Source of the DNA: a virus
Virus record (IMG/VR): IMGVR_UViG_3300010430_000275
Location: 1-34,698 of that record
DNA: 34,698 bases
Reading direction: 5' to 3' (one strand)
Notes under the pieces: generated by a model
Databases searched by the model: none
What the model was told of the DNA's origin: nothing
Seen by the model: the letters and a program-made list of their open reading frames with translations, nothing else
Made by a program: the position numbers and the translations under genes
Shown here: in pieces, positions 1 through 5,792 of the stretch
Layout of the letters: each line of letters begins with the position of its first letter
Numbering within the stretch: position 1 is the first letter of the stretch

Positions 1-236
1 GACTGATCGTAAATCGTGACGACCTTGAAGGGCGGCGTACCCCAGACGGCGGGGGCATCGCCGACGGCGGACCCTTGGGCAATCCCGCCGGCGCCGTCCG
101 GGTAGAAGTCGGCTTGTTGCGGCGTTCCGCTGCTGTCTTCCAGGCGTACGGTCGGGCCGGTATAGGCGGCGCGAAGATGGCGGGTTAGTGATACCGCCAA
201 TTCTACCGACAGGCCAAGGTCATCCAGAATGGCCAT
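1..236 (-). CDS. Partial phage protein resembling arabinofuranosidase-catalytic/lectin-like domain
   Basis: The start ATG lies at 236-234 and the gene runs off the left edge, leaving about 78 codons. The visible N-terminus contains AYTGPTVRLED near residue 25 and ends VVTIYDQ. This pattern (R-A-Y-x-G-P, then V-T-x-Y-D-Q) is what I recall from phage-borne concanavalin-like / arabinofuranosidase-B catalytic domains, which occur on virion proteins that bind or cut surface glycans. The ATG follows the stop of the upstream leftward gene by one base, so it is translated in the same operon. The catalytic part is outside the window, so activity cannot be judged; a purely structural or carbohydrate-binding role is equally possible. 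Confidence 0.6.
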   Translation of the reverse strand, partial: MAILDDLGLSVELAVSLTRHLRAAYTGPTVRLEDSSGTPQQADFYPDGAGGIAQGSAVGDAPAVWGTPPFKVVTIYDQ

Positions 237-237
237 G

Positions 238-501
238 TCACGCCCCGGTCAGAGCCGTATAAACTTCATCGATCTTGGCCGAAAGTTCCGCTTCGATAGC
301 GTCGATATCGGCTTCAAGGGCGGTCTTTGTCGCGGCGTCGAATTCCAAATCGGCCTGGACCGTGGCGCGATGGGCCGCGAGGTTGTTCCGGCGGGTCGTC
401 ATGTCCGAAACGAGTTTACTTGCCGCGTTGGCGACGCCTTCCCGTTCCTGCAACAGCGCGGATGCAAGGCGGTTTACGCGGGCGGTGACGAGTGGGGACA
501 T
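238..501 (-). CDS. Small coiled-coil phage protein, unknown function
   Basis: This 87-residue protein is almost entirely helical in appearance. Its heptad-like acidic and alanine-rich stretch runs from about residue 20 to 83 (KLVSDMTTRRNNLAAH, then EADIDAIEAELSAKIDEVY). No signal peptide, membrane segment or cysteine is present. An AAAGGA ribosome site precedes the ATG at 501. It sits between two virion-accessory-like genes on the same strand with almost no spacing, so it is probably co-expressed with them. A chaperone or oligomerising structural component is possible, but I do not recognise a family. Confidence 0.65.
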   Translation of the reverse strand: MSPLVTARVNRLASALLQEREGVANAASKLVSDMTTRRNNLAAHRATVQADLEFDAATKTALEADIDAIEAELSAKIDEVYTALTGA

Positions 502-531
502 TCCTTTGTTCCTTTCAGCGTTGAAGGTTGA

Positions 532-903
532 TTAGGCCAGTCCGGGCATGGTGATATCGAATGCCGCCATGGACCATGTGTTGCCGTCCGTGACCACCTG
601 GCCGGCGGCAAGGGGGCCGGTTGCGATCAGGATTCCGGCACCATCGGTGATGGCCCAATGGCTGGCCGTGCCGGTTTCTGTTACGTCGCCTGCCGCAACC
701 GCGGGCACGGTGACTTTGCGGCCATTGCCGCCGTCCGTGGCGGGGGCGCCAACCGTAATGCCGGTTTCATTGCCAAGGGACAGGTCGGCATCGGTCGTGG
801 CCTTGGCGTAGGTGGCCGGCTCCGCGGAACAGATATCGATGCGGGCGGCATTGGCGACGAGCCAGGCAAGGCCTTGGTCGTAAACATTCGGGTGCAAATA
901 CAT
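532..903 (-). CDS. Virion accessory/decoration-like phage protein
   Basis: The 123-residue protein is rich in beta-forming Thr, Val, Gly and Ala. The pattern RIDICSAEPATYAKA, then GRKVTVPAV and ASHWAITD, recalls a small hypothetical family found near tail or fibre genes of rhizobial and related alphaproteobacterial phages. Its function is not established; a surface decoration or fibre-associated role is inferred from composition and context. A clear AAGGAG site precedes the ATG at 903. It is the first gene of the leftward operon 903 to 1, and two operator-like motifs lie directly upstream at 952-970 and 986-1004. Confidence 0.7.
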   Translation of the reverse strand: MYLHPNVYDQGLAWLVANAARIDICSAEPATYAKATTDADLSLGNETGITVGAPATDGGNGRKVTVPAVAAGDVTETGTASHWAITDGAGILIATGPLAAGQVVTDGNTWSMAAFDITMPGLA

Positions 904-951
904 TGGCTGTAGCTCCTTCGTTAAGGCAGTGCCGTTGGCGATGCAGCGGAC

Positions 952-1004
952 TTTGCGCGAAACGGAAACTAACAGCGGTTAAAAATTTGCGCAATATGGA
1001 AATT
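952..1004. promoter_or_regulatory. Two operator-like 19-mers upstream of leftward operon
   Basis: Two related 19-mers read on the plus strand: TTTGCGCGAAACGGAAACT at 952-970 and TTTGCGCAATATGGAAATT at 986-1004, 34 bp apart. They match the motif found in the repressor-cro intergenic region, for example TTTGCGTATAACGGAAATT on the minus strand at 2495-2477. Their position in the 101-bp gap upstream of the 532-903 gene suggests control of the leftward operon by the phage repressor or Cro. I could not pick out a convincing -35/-10 pair here. Confidence 0.55.
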
Positions 1005-1430
1005 CTAGCGGAAAATTTCCGTCACGGAATACACCGGGGCGGTCCGGGTGATCGAATCCAGGCGGATGCCCCGGCGCCGGCGGCCCATTGATTCGGTGAT
1101 GTAGAGGGCATCCGCATCGGATCCGGCGTGGTGGCCAAGCATTATCCGGCCATCCTTCAGGAAGATGGCGGCCAAATCATCCGGCCATGCGCCCCGTGGG
1201 CCAAGGGTGAAAAGCTGGCCTTTGCGCAGGGCGGGTGCCAGGCGGGCGGTGGTGCAGGTATAAAATTCGCCCGTCAGGTTGCAAAATGCACTGCGTTCCG
1301 CCTCCGCCTTCGCGGGTGCGATTTGCACGGTAACAGCCGGAAATGAATACAATACAGCTTGGTGCTGTTTCTCACCTGTGGTGGATAAACCGTGGCGGGC
1401 GGTTTCGCCCGGAAAACCTAGGTCTTTCAT
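1005..1430 (-). CDS. Hypothetical protein
   Basis: The protein has 141 residues from the ATG at 1430, which follows a strong GGGAGGCG ribosome site; an in-frame TTG at 1448 would add six residues but includes that site within the gene, so I reject it. The body has a plausible beta-rich segment around ALRKGQLFTLGPRGAWPDD and AAIFLKDGRIMLGHHAG, and a basic stretch GRRRRGIRLD near the C-terminus. No known motif is recognised. It lies between the leftward accessory operon and the repressor, all on the minus strand. Its stop overlaps the edge of an operator-like motif. The 243 bp upstream to the repressor stop show no gene. Confidence 0.6.
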   Translation of the reverse strand: MKDLGFPGETARHGLSTTGEKQHQAVLYSFPAVTVQIAPAKAEAERSAFCNLTGEFYTCTTARLAPALRKGQLFTLGPRGAWPDDLAAIFLKDGRIMLGHHAGSDADALYITESMGRRRRGIRLDSITRTAPVYSVTEIFR

Positions 1431-1673
1431 GTCGCCTCCCATTGGCAATACATCCCCTTGGCGGTCCCTGAGTCCAGGGCGCGGATTAAGGGTCGGTCGG
1501 GAGGCTCATTCCCGGCTGAGGCGGCGAGTGCGTCCTATCGCTGCCCCGCCACCGTTTTTTGAGGGAATCACACCAAATGATTACCGGTCAAGGTGGTAAA
1601 AATCCCGCAATCCGGGCATGTGCCTCAAGACTGCGTGAAATGTAGGGCACGAATTGGGCGGGATTAGGGCGGG

Positions 1674-2393
1674 CTAGACGCCAAAAAGGTCGTTGTCTGT
1701 CAGTATCTTGTAAACCTTGGCAACCTGTTCACCCGGAAAATACAATTCCTGCGACGGGTTGTGAAGGCACAAGGTGATGGCGGAGTGGTCGCGGCGCAGC
1801 ACACGGCCAAGCGCCACCTTGGGCCGCTGGCCGTCTTCCGGGTGCAGCTCCACCAAGGCGCTATCGCCAGGCCTAGCCGCGCGGTGCGGGTGGATGAAGC
1901 GCAGGTCGCCCGGGTTGTGCTCCGGCGCCATGCGGTCGCCTTCCACATAGATGGCGAAGGCGCCGGCCACGCCATCCAATGCCGGCGGGCGGCGCACTAG
2001 GCCAACGGATTTGGCCGAAATGTATAAATCCCGATCGCCAAAGGAATGGCTCTCCATCGCATATACCGGAACGTCACGGGGGAAGGATTCCGGCGTGATC
2101 GATGCCGCCGCGGACGGCGCAGCCGGCACGGCATCGGTTGGGTGGGTGTCGGTTTCATAGCCGGGCGGCGGCGCAAAGAGCGATGCCACCGACGTTCCGA
2201 AGATGCTGGCCAATTCGCGCAACCGGTCCATGGAGGGGTTTTGTTTGCCTTGTTCCATCCTGGAAACGGTGGAAACCGCGCTGTGGATCCGCTCCGCAAG
2301 CTGTTCCTGCGTCCAGCCGCGGGACTCTCTCCATTCGCGAAGGTGCAACGAGTCCGCCAAGGGTGCGGGCCTTCCGTTGGTGTTTGCGGTCAT
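1674..2393 (-). CDS. Phage repressor, XRE HTH plus S24-like domain lacking catalytic dyad
   Basis: The protein of 239 residues has an N-terminal HTH_3/XRE domain (about 17-72: WTQEQLAERIHSAVSTVSRMEQGKQ) and a C-terminal LexA/CI-like S24 fold (about 108-239). It should bind operators to maintain lysogeny. The usual catalytic serine motif G-D-S-M reads GDRM (R154), and the lysine expected in the K-R-L strand reads LGRV (G196), so self-cleavage looks lost; this is my alignment by eye. It is divergent from the Cro-like gene across a 105-bp operator region. A GGGGA site precedes the ATG. The domain otherwise keeps the family layout, including the Pro-Gly-Asp turn and the C-terminal dimerisation strands. 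Confidence 0.9.
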   Translation of the reverse strand: MTANTNGRPAPLADSLHLREWRESRGWTQEQLAERIHSAVSTVSRMEQGKQNPSMDRLRELASIFGTSVASLFAPPPGYETDTHPTDAVPAAPSAAASITPESFPRDVPVYAMESHSFGDRDLYISAKSVGLVRRPPALDGVAGAFAIYVEGDRMAPEHNPGDLRFIHPHRAARPGDSALVELHPEDGQRPKVALGRVLRRDHSAITLCLHNPSQELYFPGEQVAKVYKILTDNDLFGV

Positions 2394-2445
2394 GGTGTCC
2401 CCTTTGCCTTCCTATGATGTGTTGCCGCGGAACAAGCCAGAGCGG

Positions 2446-2463
2446 TTTGCGCAAAAAGAAATT
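2446..2463 (+). promoter_or_regulatory. Operator-like site in repressor-cro region
   Basis: The sequence TTTGCGCAAAAAGAAATT resembles the 19-mer motif at 986-1004 with one base missing in the centre. Its left part, TTTGCGCAAA (2446-2455), is a perfect palindrome. It sits upstream of the cro promoter and may act as the repressor-proximal operator. Confidence 0.45.
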
Positions 2464-2495
2464 GACGCCATACGCAAATTTCCGTTATACGCAAA
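2460..2495 (-). promoter_or_regulatory. Tandem operator-like 19-mers overlapping the cro promoter
   Basis: Read on the minus strand, TTTGCGTATAACGGAAATT (2495-2477) and TTTGCGTATGGCGTCAATT (2478-2460) are tandem copies, offset by 17 bp. On the plus strand the same repeat appears as ATACGCAAATTT at 2470-2481 and 2487-2498. Both cover the predicted -35 to -10 region of cro, so binding would block rightward transcription. Confidence 0.6.
2462..2491 (+). promoter_or_regulatory. Predicted rightward early promoter (cro)
   Basis: TTGACG at 2462-2467 and TATACG at 2486-2491 are separated by 18 bp and match the sigma-70 pattern. The expected transcription start falls at or within a base or two of the cro ATG at 2499, and no ribosome site is present, so the cro transcript may be leaderless. 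The promoter elements are embedded in the operator repeats. Confidence 0.5.
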
Positions 2496-2498
2496 TTT

Positions 2499-2744
2499 AT
2501 GAAGCTCAAAGACTGGTACAAATTCAGCGGCACCACGCAGCGGCACTTCTCGGAACGCACCGGCATTCCCGATGCAACCTTGTCGCGCCTAGCCAACGGC
2601 AGCTCCAAACCCTCCGGGGAAACGGCGGATATCATCTACCGGGCAACCGGTGGTCTCGTTACCGCCAATGACTATTACGGGCATTCGCCTGTTCCCACGG
2701 CTGATACGGGCGCCGAACCTGAAGGGAGAGTCGCCCATGCCTGA
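2499..2744 (+). CDS. Cro-like HTH regulator
   Basis: This 81-residue protein starts MKLKDWYKFSGTTQRHF and carries a helix-turn-helix at about 12-33 (TQRHFSERTGIPDATLSRLANG), followed by a short helix and the ATGGxVTANDYY segment typical of Cro/YdaS-like regulators of alphaproteobacterial phages. It is expected to bind the shared operators and favour lytic development. It is the first gene of the rightward early operon and overlaps the next start by 8 bp. There is no Shine-Dalgarno sequence before the ATG. The C-terminal tail is short and unstructured. Confidence 0.85.
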   Translation: MKLKDWYKFSGTTQRHFSERTGIPDATLSRLANGSSKPSGETADIIYRATGGLVTANDYYGHSPVPTADTGAEPEGRVAHA

Positions 2745-3348
2745 CGGTAATTCCATCGGGATGATCCCGGCCACTTTGGTCCTGGATCCTGAAACCGGCG
2801 TTTCCGCGATCGGTGAGCGCATTGCCCAACGGGTGCGCGGTGCCGGATCCCGCAAGGAAGTGGCCAGGGTCTTCAATGTCTCTCCAAGAACCGTGGAAAG
2901 CTGGGCGGACGGCAACCCGCCGGCCTTCAAGCACCTGGTGGCCATGGTTGATGAGTGGGGCGAGGCCTTTCTGGAGGATGTGTTTTCGCCGGTGTTGAAC
3001 AGCCGGCCACCGTTGGAAGTGCGCTTGGACCGAATGGCCAGTGACTTGAAGGCGATACGGGAAGGTTTGGCGGAGGAGCAAGGAAACCATGAAGCGCACC
3101 TGCACCCTTTTGCGGACGGCAATGGCGCATCTGATCGCGGATGCAGCGGAATTGCTCACGCGCCTGGCGCGCAAGGTGTCGCCAAACGGAAAAGGCGCTG
3201 GGCAGCGGCGTTGATCCTGCCGGTGGCCGTGCTGGCGATCGCTTTGCAAATGTCACCGGATGCGGATCCGGTCATGCGTGCCAGGGCGGGCGGATCCCGC
3301 ATTGTTCGCATCGTTCGCCTTCAGCGCATCGAAGGGGGCGCAGCATGA
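2737..3348 (+). CDS. HTH early protein with C-terminal membrane segment
   Basis: The 203-residue reading starts at the ATG at 2737, preceded by GAAGGGAG; a longer upstream extension is shadow. Residues 38-85 form an HTH-like unit (SRKEVARVFNVSPRTVESWADG, then HLVAMVDEWGEAFLEDVFSP) that I associate with small phage regulators. A heptad-like helix follows (91-116). Residues 155-171 are hydrophobic enough to be a transmembrane helix, followed by a basic tail. The 119-150 stretch (HEAHLHPFADGNG...) is of poor quality and coincides with a nested ORF at 3089-3214, so this may really be two or three small genes with no intervening stop in this frame. A soluble regulator ending near residue 118 is an alternative. 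Confidence 0.65.
   Translation: MPDGNSIGMIPATLVLDPETGVSAIGERIAQRVRGAGSRKEVARVFNVSPRTVESWADGNPPAFKHLVAMVDEWGEAFLEDVFSPVLNSRPPLEVRLDRMASDLKAIREGLAEEQGNHEAHLHPFADGNGASDRGCSGIAHAPGAQGVAKRKRRWAAALILPVAVLAIALQMSPDADPVMRARAGGSRIVRIVRLQRIEGGAA
3089..3214 (+). CDS. Possible nested small ORF (41 aa)
   Basis: This ORF is in another frame inside the 2737-3348 gene. It starts with ATG after GGAGGAGCAAGGAAACC, a good ribosome site, and reads MKRTCTLLRTAMAHLIADAAELLTRLARK, a plausible amphipathic helix typical of small phage proteins. Its TGA (3212-3214) overlaps a TTG (3211) in the host frame that would begin a 45-residue membrane protein ending at 3348, the layout of translational coupling. The host frame looks unlike real protein exactly here. 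No homolog is recognised, so existence is uncertain. Confidence 0.35.
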   Translation: MKRTCTLLRTAMAHLIADAAELLTRLARKVSPNGKGAGQRR

Positions 3349-3740
3349 AAGCCGATATCATTAAATTTCCCGAAATTCGCCGGATGAGAAGCCCGGTGGA
3401 TGCGTGCCGGGCGCTTCCCGGCAAGCCGCCTGTTTTCTCCCAAGGCGGTGCCTCCCTGTGTAACTGCCGCCGGCCTGGATCCTCAACGACAGGGCAAGCG
3501 CCCTTGGATTGCAGCCGGCGGCACCTTTTTACGCAGGATCGTGGCCTATCAGGGCGCGCCATCGCTGAAACCGTCTTGGCCTTCCTGGCCTGCACGGTGG
3601 CCGGCGCGCTCTTCACCGCGGGTGCATGCTGGTTTTTGGACGGGGAAACCGCCAAGGGCGTTGCCTCTTGGATTTCCGCTTTCATCGCCTTCCTGCCGGT
3701 GCCGCCAGTTTTGCGGCGCAATGGTTGGCTGCCCCGCTAA
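3345..3740 (+). CDS. Small membrane protein, early region
   Basis: The protein has 131 residues. Its ATG at 3345 overlaps the upstream stop as ATGA and follows a GAAGGGGG site. The N-terminus (MKADIIKFPEIRRM) is a normal phage-like start, the middle (about 28-70) is Cys/Pro/Arg-rich and low in secondary structure, and the C-terminal third holds two probable membrane helices (about 72-92, ETVLAFLACTVAGALFTAGA, and 101-120). The middle coincides with a strong hairpin plus T-run at 3465-3530, so the reading may fuse a short peptide, an RNA element and a downstream membrane protein. No family is recognised. Confidence 0.5.
   Translation: MKADIIKFPEIRRMRSPVDACRALPGKPPVFSQGGASLCNCRRPGSSTTGQAPLDCSRRHLFTQDRGLSGRAIAETVLAFLACTVAGALFTAGACWFLDGETAKGVASWISAFIAFLPVPPVLRRNGWLPR
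3465..3530 (+). terminator. Hairpin with T-run inside early operon (terminator or structured RNA)
   Basis: TGCCGCCGGC (3465-3474) pairs perfectly with GCCGGCGGCA (3514-3523) and is followed by CCTTTTT (3524-3530). The enclosed loop holds a second perfect stem, AGGGC (3491-3495) with GCCCT (3500-3504). The layout fits an intrinsic terminator or attenuator about 1 kb after the early promoter, which an antitermination system could override. It lies inside a reading frame, which is unusual. Confidence 0.5.
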
Positions 3741-3770
3741 TCGCACAACTGGCAGTGAGGAGTAACGGAA

Positions 3771-4166
3771 ATGGCTTCCAAGAAAACTGAGGATGTAGAC
3801 GGCGCGGACCAAAGCGGCGCCAAAAAGGCAGCGGCCAAAAAGGCTGCACCTGCGAAGCAGGCCGCGGCCACCAAACCCGCGACGGACGAAAAGCCGGCGG
3901 GCGAAAAGGCCATGGAATTTACTGAAGAGAGTGAGAAGGCGCTTAACACCCGCCTGCAATCCTTCATCGATCGGATTGAGCGGCTGGAAGAAGAGAAGAA
4001 GGCGCTAGGCGACGATATCAAGGAAATCTATTCCGAAGCGAAGGGCACCGGATACGATTCAAAGATAATCCGGAAAATCGTCCAAATTCGGAAAATGGAC
4101 GCCAACAAGCGCAAGGAAGAAGAGGCCTTGTTGGAAACCTACATGGCCGAACTGGGCATGATCTGA
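3771..4166 (+). CDS. GapR-like DUF2312 nucleoid protein with Ala/Lys-rich tail
   Basis: The protein has 131 residues. Residues 52-131 match DUF2312/Gap[22 protein letters not shown], then [34 protein letters not shown]. Caulobacter GapR is a small helical protein that clamps overtwisted DNA ahead of polymerases and supports replication. Here the domain is preceded by about 50 residues of lysine, alanine and proline ([13 protein letters not shown]), like a histone H1 tail, absent from the short cellular versions I know. GAGGAG lies 8 nt before the ATG. It is the first of the accessory early genes and may condense or relieve torsion on phage or host DNA. The family call is firm; the role in infection is inference. 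Confidence 0.9.
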   Translation: MASKKTEDVDGADQSGAKKAAAKKAAPAKQAAATKPATDEKPAGEKAMEFTEESEKALNTRLQSFIDRIERLEEEKKALGDDIKEIYSEAKGTGYDSKIIRKIVQIRKMDANKRKEEEALLETYMAELGMI

Positions 4167-4178
4167 AGGGGGATGGCA

Positions 4179-4778
4179 ATGACTATCCCCAATATCATGG
4201 AAATCGACGGTGAGGCGGAGGTCGGGCGCTATTACCTGGTGCCCACCGTTACCCAATTTTGGCGTGATTGGAAACCGCGGCCCTGGCCGGTGTTGCTGCC
4301 CAAGCATGAGGATGCCGCCATAGGGTTCAAGGATTATCACTGGCACCTGGATCTGCGGTTCCTGCCGGCTTTTGTGTTCAAGGAAAAAGCCAGATATTCG
4401 CAATTCGAATACCGCACCATCCTGACCGATGCTGCCGCCGCGCCGCTTATGGCGCACTGGCGTGAGCGGTTCAGGCAGGATCCCAATCCCGAACCGAAGG
4501 TGATTTGGCGCCGGCGCTTGTGCAAGCGGCAGATGCCGGAAACGGCATGGCCGTATTTCACGCCGGCGGGTGAGGGAAGCCGGGTTGGATTCCAAAAGAA
4601 GCTGGAAAAGCTGGTGGAGGGCAAAAGCCTCCGCCCGGGGCTGATCTGCCCGCACAAGGGTGTTTGTCTGAAAGGGCAGCCGGTGCGCGATGGCGTGGTC
4701 GAATGCCCGGCGCACGGCCTGCGCTGGAATGTCGAAACCGGCGCCCTGGTGCATACGGAATCCAAGGTGCCGGCATGA
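4179..4778 (+). CDS. Rieske [2Fe-2S]-motif protein
   Basis: The protein has 199 residues from the ATG at 4179, which sits 6 nt after GGGGG; an ATG at 4173 abuts that site and is less likely. The C-terminal part holds a Rieske signature, C157-P-H159, 16 residues, then C176-P-A-H179 followed by GLRW, the two Cys and two His that bind a [2Fe-2S] cluster. The N-terminal 130 residues are unusual, Trp/Pro-rich (FWRDWKPRPWPVLLP) with a DYHWHLDLRF segment, and show no oxygenase catalytic domain. The stop overlaps the GcrA-like start as ATGA, so both are co-expressed early. Redox sensing or an electron-transfer partner is possible; the cluster ligands may instead hold zinc. Confidence 0.75.
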   Translation: MTIPNIMEIDGEAEVGRYYLVPTVTQFWRDWKPRPWPVLLPKHEDAAIGFKDYHWHLDLRFLPAFVFKEKARYSQFEYRTILTDAAAAPLMAHWRERFRQDPNPEPKVIWRRRLCKRQMPETAWPYFTPAGEGSRVGFQKKLEKLVEGKSLRPGLICPHKGVCLKGQPVRDGVVECPAHGLRWNVETGALVHTESKVPA

Positions 4779-5158
4779 GCGATGCCTGGAAAACCGATAA
4801 GGAAGCCTTGCTGCGCCATCACTGGATGGACAAAACCGCATCCGCTATTGCGGATCTGCTAGGGCCTGGATTTACACGCAGCATGGTCTTGGGGAAGGCC
4901 CGGCGGTTGGGCCTGCCGCCCAAGAGCGGGCGGAAATCCGCGCCGATCAAAGGGCCGCGGGATGGCCGGCGCAACAAAGAGGGGGGCTGCCAATTCCCGG
5001 TCGGCAACCCTGGTGATTCCGATTTTTATTTTTGCGGGGCGGAGGTCATGGCGCCGGGCAAACCCTATTGCGCAACGCATTGCAGGATTTGCTACCGGGC
5101 CAAGACGGACAAGGAAGAAGAGCGGCTGCGCCTGGCCGTGGTTGGGGGGAAGGTGTGA
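4775..5158 (+). CDS. GcrA-family cell-cycle regulator
   Basis: The protein has 127 residues; I choose the ATG at 4775 (ATGA overlap) because the sequence then starts as the family does, with WKTDKEALLRHHWMDKTASAIADLLG. Residues 1-50 form the GcrA HTH, ending SMVLGKARRLGLPPK. A basic linker follows, then the C-terminal block CQFPVGNPGDSDFYFCG and PGKPYCATHCRICY, which in cellular GcrA contacts sigma-70 domain 2. Cellular GcrA activates promoters carrying GANTC sites methylated by CcrM. Two DNA methyltransferase genes follow downstream. A phage copy could redirect host polymerase to phage or cell-cycle promoters; that role is inferred. Confidence 0.9.
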   Translation: MSDAWKTDKEALLRHHWMDKTASAIADLLGPGFTRSMVLGKARRLGLPPKSGRKSAPIKGPRDGRRNKEGGCQFPVGNPGDSDFYFCGAEVMAPGKPYCATHCRICYRAKTDKEEERLRLAVVGGKV

Positions 5159-5163
5159 TGGGC

Positions 5164-5553
5164 CTAGCCGCGCGCCAATTTCTCTTCCGCGGCCTCCGCC
5201 AGGAAACCGCTGCGCCCGCGCGGTCCTACCGCCTTTTCAATCCGGCGCAACAGGCCTTCACGCATGGTGATGGCCACCTGTACCGCCTTGCCCGGCGGAT
5301 CCACGGAAACAACGGCCAAGCGCACTTCCTCCTCATCGGATGCCGGGCTGTAGTCGTGCTCCGCTTCAGCCTTGGCCATATCCGGCAATTCGGATTCGTC
5401 CACCTCTTCCAGCCACAAGTGCAGGGCCTCGCCCGCATTGCGGATGGCTTCCTTGATCGTGGCGCCTTCGCTGTAGCAACCCGGTGCGGCGGGGATTTCC
5501 ACCCACCAGCCGGTTTCCGGCGTCTTCCTCAATACGGCTGTGTAATCGGTCAT
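5164..5553 (-). CDS. hicB: HicB-family antitoxin
   Basis: The protein has 129 residues. Residues 1-65 have the HicB partial RNase-H-like fold: YTAVLRKTPETGWWVEIPAAPGC, then GATIKEAIRNAGEALHLWLEE. The C-terminal 40 residues (VQVAITMREGLLRRIEKAV, then RSGFLAEAAEEKL) look like a ribbon-helix-helix DNA-binding unit, which would let it repress its own promoter. It neutralises HicA, encoded just upstream on the same strand; GGAGGGT precedes the ATG at 5553. The pair is opposite to the flanking early genes, so it can be expressed from its own promoter in lysogeny. Its stop lies 5 bp from the gcrA-like stop in convergent orientation. Confidence 0.9.
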   Translation of the reverse strand: MTDYTAVLRKTPETGWWVEIPAAPGCYSEGATIKEAIRNAGEALHLWLEEVDESELPDMAKAEAEHDYSPASDEEEVRLAVVSVDPPGKAVQVAITMREGLLRRIEKAVGPRGRSGFLAEAAEEKLARG

Positions 5554-5582
5554 TTTACACCCTCCATGGTCTGCCCGATTGG

Positions 5583-5607
5583 GCGGGTATCAGAATTTGA
5601 TACCCGC
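5583..5607. repeat. Perfect 10-bp inverted repeat at hicA 3' end
   Basis: GCGGGTATCA (5583-5592) and TGATACCCGC (5598-5607) are perfect inverted copies around GAATT. The left arm includes the hicA stop codon. It could fold in the hicAB mRNA between toxin and antitoxin and tune their ratio, or be a protein binding site; no T-run follows, so a terminator is unlikely. Confidence 0.5.
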
Positions 5608-5775
5608 TTTCCGCTCTATATCCCGCAAGGTTCCCGGCGGCGTATCCTTCCTTGGGTGCGGCACCACCACGCGGTGCGGGTTGCCTTCCTTGCCGAAAAT
5701 GTGGTGGTCGCCACGCACGCGAAGCAGGGTCCAACCGTTGGCTTCCAGGGCCTTGATGATCTTGCGCGTGTGCAT
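5590..5775 (-). CDS. hicA: HicA-family mRNA interferase toxin
   Basis: The 61-residue protein starts at the ATG at 5775 (MHTRKIIKALEANGWTLLRV), which is the normal HicA start; the longer upstream reading runs into AT-rich repeats and is rejected. The fold is the dsRBD-like HicA fold, with the catalytic histidine in GDHHIF (H24 or H25) and the final HPRKDTPPGTLRDIERKAGI helix. HicA cleaves mRNA at the ribosome and is held by HicB. Toxin before antitoxin is the usual hicAB order. The gene is compact and appears intact, so the module is probably functional. Confidence 0.9.
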   Translation of the reverse strand: MHTRKIIKALEANGWTLLRVRGDHHIFGKEGNPHRVVVPHPRKDTPPGTLRDIERKAGIKF

Positions 5776-5792
5776 GGCTGCCTCCGTTCTCT

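Noticed and set aside
3141-3345. N-terminal extension of the 3345-3740 gene
   Set aside because: Composition is Arg/Gly/Cys-rich shadow of the upstream gene; ATGA overlap supports 3345.
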